This document shows, one piece after another, positions 7,549-14,316 of a DNA stretch of 19,479 nt. Below the pieces are notes generated by a model. It was not told the DNA's origin. It did not search any database and saw only the letters and a program-made list of their open reading frames with translations. This stretch comes from JAAYJG01 sp964450305 (lineage in GTDB: Bacteria; Bacillota; Clostridia; DSM-8532), in NCBI GenBank assembly GCA_964450305.1, contig CAYVFB010000064.1:1-19479 (forward strand). The letters run 5' to 3'. A program made the translations under genes and the position numbers. How positions within the stretch are numbered: the stretch's first letter is position 1; every line of letters starts with the position of its first letter.

Positions 7549-7660
7549 TTCACAGCCTACGAGGTTAGCTGACGGGCTCGGATTGAAAGAGTTATCCTAT
7601 CCTGATGGAATTCGCCCCGTGGTTGGGTCCCCCGCTTCATACAAATGAACTCGGCTTATT
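7549..7660 (-). ncRNA. ydaO/yuaA-type cyclic di-AMP riboswitch aptamer
   Basis: Reading the minus strand, the conserved blocks of this riboswitch class occur in order: GCCGAG near 7655, GGGGGACCCAACCACGGGGC (near 7637-7618), GATAGGATAACTCT, then CCGAGCCCGTCAGCTAACCT and CGTAGGC (ending near 7554). AGCC and GGCT close the P1 stem. Known members bind c-di-AMP and usually switch transcription off when ligand is present. Here the aptamer is followed after about 20 bases by an antiterminator/terminator pair and then, 174 bases after the T run begins, by the citrate synthase ATG, with no other same-strand gene between them. The class assignment is by eye against the remembered consensus and is strong. 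The regulatory link to citrate synthase is inferred from position. Confidence 0.9.
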
Positions 7661-7667
7661 TTACTGA

Positions 7668-7716
7668 CTTTAGCAGGATTCCCATTGGTTTTATTGGAAA
7701 TAAAATCCTGATAAAG
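7668..7716 (-). promoter_or_regulatory. 5' leader hairpin ahead of the riboswitch
   Basis: CTTTATCAGGATT (7716-7704) pairs with AATCCTGCTAAAG (7680-7668) with one mismatch. Inside it TTTTATT-TCC-AATAAAA forms a further seven-pair hairpin. The structure starts about nine bases after the predicted transcription start and precedes the aptamer. It could stabilise the transcript or pace the polymerase. Confidence 0.5.
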
Positions 7717-7731
7717 ATTCGTATTAGTGCA

Positions 7732-7760
7732 ATTTTATCACATTGCCGCTATTGAGTCAA
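7732..7760 (-). promoter_or_regulatory. Sigma-A promoter of the citrate synthase leader
   Basis: On the minus strand TTGACT (7760-7755), 17 bases, then TAAAAT (7737-7732) preceded by TGA, an extended -10. The start would be near 7725, which places the whole riboswitch within the transcript. The -35 box lies only about 30 bases beyond the stop of the upstream O-acetylation gene. Confidence 0.8.
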
Positions 7761-7790
7761 ATTGTTTTTTACATAAAGTGTATGAGCTTT

Positions 7791-9452
7791 TTACTTCACT
7801 TCCGCTTCCATCACCTTTACAATCAGGTCGATATAACCGTAATAGCTTAAAATGGGAACATAATTCAGGAAAAGCACCTCCTGAATATCGTTATTCTGAA
7901 CCAGACTGAAGATATTCTTCTCATATTGCCTCGGGTCAACAATATAGATTTCTTCATAATGCGGCATCAGGAAAGGAACCATTGCATTGCCATAGGAGTC
8001 CTTGATGACCAGGATTTTCTTCCCGTTGGCAACATCCGTTTTAATTATTCCCAAAGGCCTGTCACCACTTAAGAACACCCGATACTTAATCTTCTTGTCG
8101 GCATGGGACATGTCAATAACTTTCATTTTTATCGCAGAGCCATAATAAATGTTGTATTCATTTTCTGTGAAGGGTTTATAAACCGTGATGCTATCCGGGT
8201 TGCGTTTCAGGTTGCTGCTGCCCGTGGTTTCATACATGGAGCCTATATAGCCCTCAATGACATCAGTCTGATACTTATCCAGGGAAACCGGCTCCAGCCC
8301 GGCAGCCTGTGCAAAGCCGGTATAGGCATAATAGGCCCCCAGTGCAGTCCAATGATGGTCGGTTCTGAAATAGACATACTCATCGCTGTGCTCTTGAATG
8401 GGGGTATAGGCATCTACGGGTACAACCCCTTTCAACCTTGCATTGACATATTCTATCGTGTCCTTCTGAGAGTCGGTCAGCTCCTGGAATTTCTCTTCCT
8501 TCAGGAACTCCATGCTGGTTGGTGCAAGCATGGAATAGACCTTTACTCCTTCTCCTGCCTGTTGATGGAACTGGTTAAGGGTTTTTACATAGTAATTGGC
8601 CGAGTCCTGGCTGAAGGGAAACAGCGCATATGCGGCATCCTTATAAATTAAGACCTTACCGATAGTTTTTCCCTCATCATCCCGTGCTGGTTTGCTTGTC
8701 GGTGAAGGAGCAGAATCAGGTTTTGTGGGGGATGATTCGGTTGGATTGTTCGGTGTTGTGGCATCTGGGCCAGTGGAGGATGATTCGGTTGGATTGTTCG
8801 GTGTTGTCGCATCTGGCCCAGTGGAGGATGATTCGGCTGGATTGTCCGGTGTTGTCGCATCTGGCCCAGTGGAGGATGATTCGGCTGGATTGTCCGGTGT
8901 TGTCGCATCTGGCCCAGTGGAAGATGATCCATTTGAAATGTTCGGTGCTGCGGCGTCTGTTCCGGCGGGGGATGATTCGGCTGGAATGCGTGGTACTCCC
9001 GTACCTGGCTGCGTGTTCACTGTTTCAGTGGAGTTGTCTGAAGTAACCGTGCCGGTACCCATGGGTGCTGTAAGGGCTGATTCAACTGGGTCCACGGCAA
9101 TATGCTCCTCAAACGCGTTGAACCCATCGGAGGCTACCAGCTGAACCTCCTGCGCGCCGGGAAAACCCATCAGGGATTGGACATCGTTACTGATGCCGGC
9201 AAAAAAATCCCTTGAGAAAAACTGATCGGCAAAATAGTTCTCAATTTCGGTAAAGTACTCCCCGTTCAAAAACGTTTCTCGTTGAAACCGCGGCATCTGC
9301 GCCAGAGCCCTGTTCTCCTGCTCGGATACGGTTTGATCCTTTGACAGTAAATTTAACAGGCCGCCCAGAAACAAGCATAGCGCAAAAACGGCGATATTGA
9401 TGATCTGCTTATGTTTTGTGATATTCCGTATCCATATGAATAATTGCTTCAT
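7791..9452 (-). CDS. DHHW/AlgJ-AlgX-like membrane-anchored protein, O-acetylation partner of MBOAT
   Basis: 553 residues from ATG 9452, four bases after the MBOAT stop. The longer frame to 9623 lies inside the MBOAT gene and is discarded. A basic start and one membrane helix (about residues 17-35) would anchor it facing outward. The SENRALAQMP-type motif follows near 43-54. Residues about 155-255 are a Pro/Ser/Thr/Asp linker made of six 16-residue repeats. The C-terminal SGNH-like domain (about 262-553) holds TDHHW (364-368) and KDSYGNAM (484-491, Ser486 a likely nucleophile), which match the catalytic motifs of DHHW and AlgJ/X proteins. Together with the MBOAT enzyme it probably transfers acetyl groups to an extracellular polysaccharide or wall polymer. 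The polymer is unknown, and the assignment of catalytic residues is by motif only. Confidence 0.85.
   Translation of the reverse strand: MKQLFIWIRNITKHKQIINIAVFALCLFLGGLLNLLSKDQTVSEQENRALAQMPRFQRETFLNGEYFTEIENYFADQFFSRDFFAGISNDVQSLMGFPGAQEVQLVASDGFNAFEEHIAVDPVESALTAPMGTGTVTSDNSTETVNTQPGTGVPRIPAESSPAGTDAAAPNISNGSSSTGPDATTPDNPAESSSTGPDATTPDNPAESSSTGPDATTPNNPTESSSTGPDATTPNNPTESSPTKPDSAPSPTSKPARDDEGKTIGKVLIYKDAAYALFPFSQDSANYYVKTLNQFHQQAGEGVKVYSMLAPTSMEFLKEEKFQELTDSQKDTIEYVNARLKGVVPVDAYTPIQEHSDEYVYFRTDHHWTALGAYYAYTGFAQAAGLEPVSLDKYQTDVIEGYIGSMYETTGSSNLKRNPDSITVYKPFTENEYNIYYGSAIKMKVIDMSHADKKIKYRVFLSGDRPLGIIKTDVANGKKILVIKDSYGNAMVPFLMPHYEEIYIVDPRQYEKNIFSLVQNNDIQEVLFLNYVPILSYYGYIDLIVKVMEAEVK
8731..9018 (-). 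repeat. 48-bp coding tandem repeat, six units
   Basis: Units begin at 8731, 8779, 8827, 8875, 8923 and 8971. The first four are nearly identical; the last two are degenerate. Each encodes 16 residues (consensus SSSTGPDATTPDNPAE) of the linker in the DHHW protein. Because 48 is a multiple of three, loss or gain of units would keep the frame. Confidence 0.95.
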
Positions 9453-9456
9453 CCAG

Positions 9457-10872
9457 CTAAAACCTGAAATACAAAAACGGATTATAAGACTTTCCAACAA
9501 GGAATGCCGTTGATAAAACCAGCAAAGACAGATTAACAACAGGGTGCCCCAAGGCTGGTATCCATTCCCCGTATTTCCAGCTTTCAGTCCGTTTTTGAAC
9601 CCTCTCCCACAATTTTGACACAAGAGGTGTGCACGCTATCATTGCTACAATTACAAACAGGATATTGTTTGTGATCAGAATCTTGTCCTCAAGGCTGAGA
9701 AAACCGTTGTTACCGGCTCCAAACATAATACCCAGGTAGTGCATGGCATCTCCAAGCTTTGTAAAGTAGAAAAACACCCATCCCACCATCACGGCCAGCA
9801 GCAGCCAGGCGTGGGAAACAAAGGCCGGAAGCTTTTTCAGCCATTTTTCCAGGAAAAGCTTCTCAACTATGATCAAGACCCCATAGAACAAGCCCCATAC
9901 AACAAAATTCCAGCTGGCGCCATGCCAAAGGCCCGTTAGAAACCATACGATGAGTAAATTTCGAATATGATGCTTTTTGTTTCCGCCAAGGGGTATGTAC
10001 AGATAATCGCGGAAAAAGCTGCCCAGCGAGATATGCCATCTGCGCCAGAAGTCGGTAGCGGATTTTGCGATATAGGGATAGTTGAAATTTTCCTTGTAAT
10101 GAAAGCCGATCATGCGCCCCATTCCGATCGCCATATCAGAATAACCGGCAAAATCAAAATAGATTTGCAGTGAGAACAGGATAATCCCAAACCAGGCACC
10201 GCCGGTGGTGAGCTTATCCATATTTCCGTCCAGAAAAGAACCGGCAAGCTCGCCCGCGGTATTGGCCAGCAGAACCTTTTTGGCCAGGCCAATGACAAAG
10301 CGGTTGATTCCATAAGATATATCTGAAAAACTGACCGATCTGTTGTCAATCTCGGCCGCAATGTCACTGTACCGTACAATGGGACCTGCAACGAGCTGAT
10401 GAAAAAGAGAAACGAAAAGCATGAACTTCAGAAACGAAGGCTGGGCTTTTGTCTCGTTTCGATAAACATCGATGGTATAGGAAAGAGTCTGAAAGGTGTA
10501 AAAGGATATCCCAATAGGCAGGCTGAAATTGCTGGCAGAAATATTCGTTCCCAGAAGCATGTTCAGATTTTGGGCAAAAAAACCTGAATATTTAAAGAAA
10601 AACAGCAGTGAAAGGTTGATCACGATGGACAAAACCAGGGCAAGTGTTGCCTTCCAGGTTCCCCTGTTGTTTTCGATGATAAGGCTGTTGATATAGTCCA
10701 GTAACGCGCTGAAAACCAAAAGAACAACCCATCTTGGTTCACCCCAGGCATAAAAGGCCAATGAAAACGTTACAAGGATTACACTGCGATAATAGTTATT
10801 TTTAACACATACATACAACAACAGGTTTAGTGGCAGAAAGCAATAAAGAAAAATCAAGCTGGAAAAGACCAA
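9457..10872 (-). CDS. MBOAT family O-acyltransferase (AlgI/DltB-like)
   Basis: A 471-residue polytopic membrane enzyme that moves acyl, most likely acetyl, groups across the membrane for attachment to exported polymers. It opens with the AlgI-type MVFSSLIFLYCFLPLNLLLY and has about ten to twelve hydrophobic segments. Conserved MBOAT landmarks are YFDFAGYSDMAIGMGRMIGF (238-257), FWRRWHISL with His280, and GLWHGASWNF with the catalytic His317. The TTG start at 10872 has GGGGGTG five bases upstream. It is first in a two-gene operon with the DHHW protein and is driven by the promoter at 10926-10954. DltB is unlikely because the dltACD partners are absent and the neighbour is DHHW-type. Confidence 0.92.
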   Translation of the reverse strand: MVFSSLIFLYCFLPLNLLLYVCVKNNYYRSVILVTFSLAFYAWGEPRWVVLLVFSALLDYINSLIIENNRGTWKATLALVLSIVINLSLLFFFKYSGFFAQNLNMLLGTNISASNFSLPIGISFYTFQTLSYTIDVYRNETKAQPSFLKFMLFVSLFHQLVAGPIVRYSDIAAEIDNRSVSFSDISYGINRFVIGLAKKVLLANTAGELAGSFLDGNMDKLTTGGAWFGIILFSLQIYFDFAGYSDMAIGMGRMIGFHYKENFNYPYIAKSATDFWRRWHISLGSFFRDYLYIPLGGNKKHHIRNLLIVWFLTGLWHGASWNFVVWGLFYGVLIIVEKLFLEKWLKKLPAFVSHAWLLLAVMVGWVFFYFTKLGDAMHYLGIMFGAGNNGFLSLEDKILITNNILFVIVAMIACTPLVSKLWERVQKRTESWKYGEWIPALGHPVVNLSLLVLSTAFLVGKSYNPFLYFRF

Positions 10873-10925
10873 CGCAGCACCCCCGATTCTGGTGTGATAT
10901 ATCCGGGAAGAACAAGAATAACAGC

Positions 10926-10954
10926 ATTATAGCAAAAACAGCTATTGCTTTCAA
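10926..10954 (-). promoter_or_regulatory. Sigma-A promoter of the O-acetylation operon
   Basis: On the minus strand TTGAAA (10954-10949), 17 bases, TATAAT (10931-10926). Transcription would begin near 10919, leaving about 47 bases before the MBOAT start codon. Confidence 0.85.
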
Positions 10955-11013
10955 CCGTAACAGGATTAGCCAGATAATATAACAAGGGTAATGCGGGATC
11001 CATCACTTCGTTC

Positions 11014-11030
11014 AGCAGGCTATGCCTGCT
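11014..11030. repeat. Hairpin in the divergent intergenic region
   Basis: AGCAGGC-TAT-GCCTGCT is a perfect seven-pair inverted repeat between the MBOAT promoter and the promoter of the stress-protein gene. There is no T run on either side, so it is not an obvious terminator. It could be an operator. The rest of 10955-11098 shows nothing clear. Confidence 0.4.
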
Positions 11031-11098
11031 TACCTGTGAACTATAAGGTTATTGTCACAAACAATTTACAATCCGTTCAGACTTATCGGCTTGTTTTC

Positions 11099-11107
11099 TG
11101 GTATAAT
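11099..11107 (+). promoter_or_regulatory. Extended -10 promoter of the stress-protein gene
   Basis: TGGTATAAT is a perfect extended -10. No good -35 sits at the expected distance. The start would be near 11114, some 43 bases before the TTG start codon. Confidence 0.65.
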
Positions 11108-11156
11108 GGGGGTGGAGAAGCTAATTGAACAAAACAGAAAATGAGGTAGATCAATC

Positions 11157-11540
11157 TTGAATATATATCAAAATGTATTGGCCTGTGTTACCAAGCAGAA
11201 AACATGTGAGCGCCTGATTAAGGCGGCTTCCGGCAGAAAATCGGCCCAGGGGAGCCTTCATGTGTTGCATGTGGCCAAAAACGCCTGGAATATTCTGGAC
11301 AACAGTCGGGAAAGCGAAGCCCTGGACTACCTGTTCAGGATTTCAAAGCTGAATGATGCTGAAATGACCATGCTCAGGGCAGATAACATTTCTGAAACCA
11401 TCGCGGCCTTTGCCATGGAGCATCGCATCGATCTGATAGTCCTGGGGCAGTCATCTGACGAACAGGAAAGCAAATTCTACAAGCAACTGCGCAATCTGCT
11501 GAAGGATAAACCTGTCGAGATTGAGGTCATCCCACAGTAG
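11157..11540 (+). CDS. Small universal stress protein (UspA-like)
   Basis: 127 residues. Start TTG 11157 with GAGGT about nine bases upstream. The fold signature is that of a short UspA/KdpD-type nucleotide-binding alpha/beta domain: an opening strand with NVLACVTKQKTCERLIKAA, then GSLHVLHVA, and near the C-terminus IDLIVLGQSSDE, the place where Usp proteins carry the GxxGxS ATP loop. The full G-2x-G-9x-G(S/T) motif is not evident, so ATP binding is doubtful. It is about 15 residues shorter than the usual 140-150. Single gene with its own promoter and a strong inverted repeat after the stop. Function beyond family is not inferable. Confidence 0.75.
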   Translation: MNIYQNVLACVTKQKTCERLIKAASGRKSAQGSLHVLHVAKNAWNILDNSRESEALDYLFRISKLNDAEMTMLRADNISETIAAFAMEHRIDLIVLGQSSDEQESKFYKQLRNLLKDKPVEIEVIPQ

Positions 11541-11561
11541 TCAGCTATGCACGCTATATAG

Positions 11562-11620
11562 TAACTTACAGCCGTAAAACATCAAATGAAAACAAGAATT
11601 TGATGTTTTACAGCTGTATG
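11562..11620 (+). terminator. Long inverted repeat after the stress-protein gene
   Basis: GTAAAACATCAAAT (11574-11587) and ATTTGATGTTTTAC (11598-11611) pair perfectly over 14 bases around a ten-base loop. Beyond one mismatch the arms extend with CAGC/GCTG and partly further. No T run follows, so it may terminate weakly or stabilise the transcript end instead. Confidence 0.55.
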
Positions 11621-11635
11621 TACCGATAATGGGTT

Positions 11636-11794
11636 GTGGGCGAAGCCCACTTTAGTTGAATAGTAATTGATTAAATGCTCCTAAGACCCCTGCCTCAGAG
11701 CGTATTTTTGCCCTTTGGGCAAAAAACGCGTGAGATAAAAAACCGATTTTACCTTTAGTGGCGAATGAACCCACTACGTAAGTGGGAATCGGTT
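11636..11794. repeat. Cluster of hairpins, possible MITE or palindromic repeat element
   Basis: Three palindromes follow one another: GTGGGC-GAA-GCCCAC (11636-11650); GCGT-A-TTTTTGCCC / GGGCAAAAA-ACGC (11700-11729, 13 pairs with one bulged A); and AACCGATT (11741-11748) with AATCGGTT (11787-11794) enclosing CCCACT-ACGTA-AGTGGG (11770-11786). A 69-codon minus-strand frame crosses the block but is made of the palindromes and looks non-coding. The density of structure suggests a dispersed repeat element rather than ordinary intergenic DNA. Confidence 0.5.
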
Positions 11795-11848
11795 TATTGC
11801 CCGCATTAAAAAACGCCGTACGTTTTATGCCTGATGTTTTTTGTTTCG

Positions 11849-11901
11849 AAATCAAAAACAACCGCCCATACTCATGCGCGCATGATATCGGGCGGTTGTT
11901 T
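11849..11901 (-). terminator. Terminator of the alpha-oxoamine synthase gene
   Basis: AAACAACCGCCC (11856-11867) and GGGCGGTTGTTT (11890-11901) pair over 12 bases, with an inner CATGC-GC-GCATG palindrome. On the minus strand the stem ends GGTTGTTTTTGATTT, a usable T run. It begins 23 bases after the stop of the minus-strand gene. Confidence 0.85.
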
Positions 11902-11923
11902 GCTTCAGACTATTTCTCTTACA

Positions 11924-13111
11924 TTATTCTTTGCGTGGTGGCAAAGCCGCAAATACCTGACCTATCACCTTCATGGCCCTGTCCATCTGATCCTCGGTAT
12001 GGGTCGCGGTGTAGCTGGTACGCAGCAGGCATTGCCCGGGTGCCACAGCCGGAACAATAACAGGATTCACATAAACCCCACCTTCGAAAAGCATCTTGGT
12101 TGCTATGAAGGTTCTGTCATTATCATAGGTCATAATGGGAATAATGGGTGCTGTAGATTCCAGAATCGGAATACCCATTTTCCAAAGCCCATTGCGCATA
12201 TAATCGGCAATATGCAACAGGTTTTTCATACGCTGAGGCTCCTGCTGGATCACTTCAAGGGCTTTCAGTGCTGCCGCCGCATTGGCTGGTGGGATGGATG
12301 CACTGAAAATGAACGGGCGGGAATTATGCTTCACATAATGGATAACGTCCCCGCTGGCGGCCATATATCCGCCCAGGCTGGCAAGAGACTTGCTGAAGGT
12401 GCCCATGATGATGTCCACCTTGTCTTCCAGACCAAAATATTCGGCTGTACCTCGTCCGCGTTCACCGAGAACCCCAAGGCCGTGAGCATCGTCCACCATG
12501 ACTCTGGCCCCAAACCTTTCAGCCAGCTTCACGATTTCCGGCAGCTTGCAGATATCGCCGCCCATGCTGAAAACACCGTCGGTTACAATCAAAATGCCCT
12601 TGTTTTCAGGAATTTCCGAAAGAACCTTTTCCAGATCAGCCATATCGCTGTGCTCATAACGGACCATCTTCGCATAGCTTAAACGGCAGGCATCATAAAT
12701 ACTGGCATGGTTTTCCTTGTCACAGACAATATAGTCATTTCTGCCGGCTATGGCCGAGATAATACCGAGGTTGCTCTGATACCCGGTGCTGAAGGTAATA
12801 ACCGCTTCCTTATTTAAAAATTTGGCCAGTTTCTCTTCAAGGTCGAGATGCAGCTTTAACGTGCCATTTAAAAAGCGTGAGCCCGAACAACCCGAACCAT
12901 ATTTCAGTAATGCTTCCTTAGCCGCCTCTACAACGCGGGGATCGGATGCCAAACCCTGATAATTATTTGATCCAATCATGATGATCGGATGACCCTCCAT
13001 AACCACTTCTGTATCCTGTGCGGTTTCCAGATAGTGAAAGTAAGGGTATACACCTGCTGCCATTGCTTCTTTCGCAGCTGTGTAACTTAAGCATTTTTCA
13101 AACAGATCCAT
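11924..13111 (-). CDS. PLP-dependent alpha-oxoamine synthase (serine palmitoyltransferase-like or KBL-like)
   Basis: 395 residues. Condenses an amino acid with an acyl-CoA (or acyl-ACP), releasing CO2, or works as 2-amino-3-ketobutyrate CoA ligase. Motifs: SNNYQGL (48-54), YGSGCSGSRFLNGT (71-84), His135 in ENHASIYD (stacks on PLP), VDDAHG (206-211) and the PLP lysine Lys241 in GTFSKSLASLGGY. The GTFSKS form, FSTGYQSNLG, RPFIFSASIPP and VYVNPVIVPAVAPGQCLLRT are closer to bacterial serine palmitoyltransferases than to E. coli Kbl, which I recall as GTLGKALGG at the lysine. No tdh or bio genes are adjacent. ATG with AAGGAGAGG upstream. Divergent from an SDR gene. The family is firm, the substrate is not. 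Confidence 0.88.
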   Translation of the reverse strand: MDLFEKCLSYTAAKEAMAAGVYPYFHYLETAQDTEVVMEGHPIIMIGSNNYQGLASDPRVVEAAKEALLKYGSGCSGSRFLNGTLKLHLDLEEKLAKFLNKEAVITFSTGYQSNLGIISAIAGRNDYIVCDKENHASIYDACRLSYAKMVRYEHSDMADLEKVLSEIPENKGILIVTDGVFSMGGDICKLPEIVKLAERFGARVMVDDAHGLGVLGERGRGTAEYFGLEDKVDIIMGTFSKSLASLGGYMAASGDVIHYVKHNSRPFIFSASIPPANAAAALKALEVIQQEPQRMKNLLHIADYMRNGLWKMGIPILESTAPIIPIMTYDNDRTFIATKMLFEGGVYVNPVIVPAVAPGQCLLRTSYTATHTEDQMDRAMKVIGQVFAALPPRKE

Positions 13112-13214
13112 ACGTAACCTCTCCTTGTCTTGTTCGCTGAATCAAAGGGGGCATAAATGATTGTTCCTCATTTAGTACCAGCTCATAGCACCTAAAACGA
13201 ATTTTTACAAACTT

Positions 13215-13223
13215 ATTGTATCA
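13215..13223 (-). promoter_or_regulatory. Extended -10 promoter of the alpha-oxoamine synthase gene
   Basis: On the minus strand TGATACAAT with a poor -35. The start would be near 13208, giving a leader of about 95 bases that includes a small hairpin AAATGA-GGAACAA-TCATTT (minus strand, near 13176-13158). Confidence 0.55.
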
Positions 13224-13249
13224 CACTTTCTTAAAATATCCACTTATTT

Positions 13250-13278
13250 TTGATTTTTTCAGCAAACTGTATTAGAAT
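13250..13278 (+). promoter_or_regulatory. Sigma-A promoter of the SDR-YkgJ operon
   Basis: TTGATT (13250-13255), 17 bases, TAGAAT (13273-13278). Its -35 lies about 27 bases from the divergent extended -10 box. The leader carries a six-pair hairpin, GGGCTG / CAGCCC at 13332-13350, just before the ribosome site. Confidence 0.65.
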
Positions 13279-13368
13279 GAGTTCTATGATAAAAACGAAG
13301 ATTTTTGATTCCGGTCTGATCCGGTGAATAAGGGCTGAACTACACAGCCCAAAGAAGGGGTTTTATTG

Positions 13369-14301
13369 ATGAAGCAGGACAGCAAAATCATTGTTGTAAC
13401 GGGGGCTTCCTCGGGCTTGGGGCTGGCTGTTGCCACGCACCTGGCTGAGATGGGAAATATCGTTTACGCCGGTGCGCGATCCTACAGGGAAGAATCACCT
13501 GATAAGGGCAATCTGAAAAAAGTGTACCTGGATGTGACTGATCAGGCGGGAATAACTGCCCTCATTGAAAGGATCATTGAAATGGAAGGCCGCATTGATG
13601 TGCTGATCAACTGTGCGGCAGTTCTTGTTTTGGGCTCTGTTGAGGATACGACCTATGAGGAATTTGAAAAAGTGCTGCTGACAAACACCTGCGGGGTTGT
13701 TAGGACCTGTAAGGCAGTGCTGCCGTATATGAGAAACAGAAATGAAGGTCAGATTATCAATTTCAGTTCCATCATGGGGTTGTTTGCCATCCCCTTCCAA
13801 AGCGCATACTCGGCTTCGAAATTTGCCATTGAGGGCTTTACAGAAGCACTTCGCATGGAAACAAGAAACTATGGTATTAAGGTAAGTTTAGTTGAACCTT
13901 CTGATCATAAATCGGGGTCGAGAAAGTACAGGCCGCATGCCGCGGCTGCAGACCTCTTGTCCTCTCCTTACAGGGATTTGTTCCTGAAGGTGACCTCTAA
14001 AATTGAATATGATGAAGCCAATGGCAGCGATCCGGAAAAGCTGGCAAGGCTTATTGGCCGAATCGTTCAAAGCAGGCGGCCTAGGCTTCGCTATCTAACA
14101 GGGAAATTTATTCAGAAGCTGTCGGCGCTGTTGAAAAAACTGCTTCCCGGCAGGTTGTTCGAGTCCATCATCTATTCTTATTACAAGGACGGCCAGAATA
14201 AAGGCAAAAGCAAGGAAAGCATCCCAACGGAAGATAACAGGAACGAAGGGTTAGAAGCCCCGAACTCCATGGATACTAATAAGCATTCCACGAACGAGTA
14301 A
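13369..14301 (+). CDS. Short-chain dehydrogenase/reductase (SDR)
   Basis: 310 residues from ATG 13369, with AAGAAGGGG about eight bases upstream; an in-frame TTG one codon earlier is less likely. Classical Rossmann SDR: nucleotide loop TGASSGLG (11-18), a catalytic Ser in NFSSIMG (131-137), and Tyr147/Lys151 in YSASK. The NNAG motif is present as NCAA. Arg37 after the second strand (GARSYR) suggests NADPH preference. A C-terminal region (about 205-275) with basic and hydrophobic patches is followed by a disordered, charged tail of about 35 residues. The overall shape resembles SDRs that reduce 3-keto groups of lipid-like substrates, but the substrate cannot be read. It is divergent from the alpha-oxoamine synthase and 15 bases ahead of the YkgJ-like gene, in one operon. 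Confidence 0.87.
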   Translation: MKQDSKIIVVTGASSGLGLAVATHLAEMGNIVYAGARSYREESPDKGNLKKVYLDVTDQAGITALIERIIEMEGRIDVLINCAAVLVLGSVEDTTYEEFEKVLLTNTCGVVRTCKAVLPYMRNRNEGQIINFSSIMGLFAIPFQSAYSASKFAIEGFTEALRMETRNYGIKVSLVEPSDHKSGSRKYRPHAAAADLLSSPYRDLFLKVTSKIEYDEANGSDPEKLARLIGRIVQSRRPRLRYLTGKFIQKLSALLKKLLPGRLFESIIYSYYKDGQNKGKSKESIPTEDNRNEGLEAPNSMDTNKHSTNE

Positions 14302-14316
14302 AGGGATGGAGGAGCA

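Noticed and set aside
7338..7553. 71-codon minus-strand ORF with GTG start ahead of citrate synthase
   Set aside because: It begins in the 3' strand of the riboswitch and crosses the terminator and a second hairpin. The composition is not protein-like and the region is better explained as a structured RNA leader.
8731..9018. CRISPR-like array
   Set aside because: There are no unique spacers; the whole 48-bp unit repeats and is coding.
8648..9144. Several overlapping repetitive ORFs on both strands
   Set aside because: They are other-frame shadows of the 48-bp tandem repeat in the DHHW gene.
11652..11861. 69-codon minus-strand ORF
   Set aside because: Encoded by a run of palindromes and the terminator; no start signal.
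11834..12682. 282-codon plus-strand ORF
   Set aside because: Antisense to the alpha-oxoamine synthase gene and crosses its terminator. Composition (many His, Cys, Gln) is typical of a shadow frame.
11924..13111. Firm assignment as kbl (threonine breakdown)
   Set aside because: No threonine dehydrogenase is adjacent and the lysine-site motif is closer to serine palmitoyltransferase, so only the family is called.
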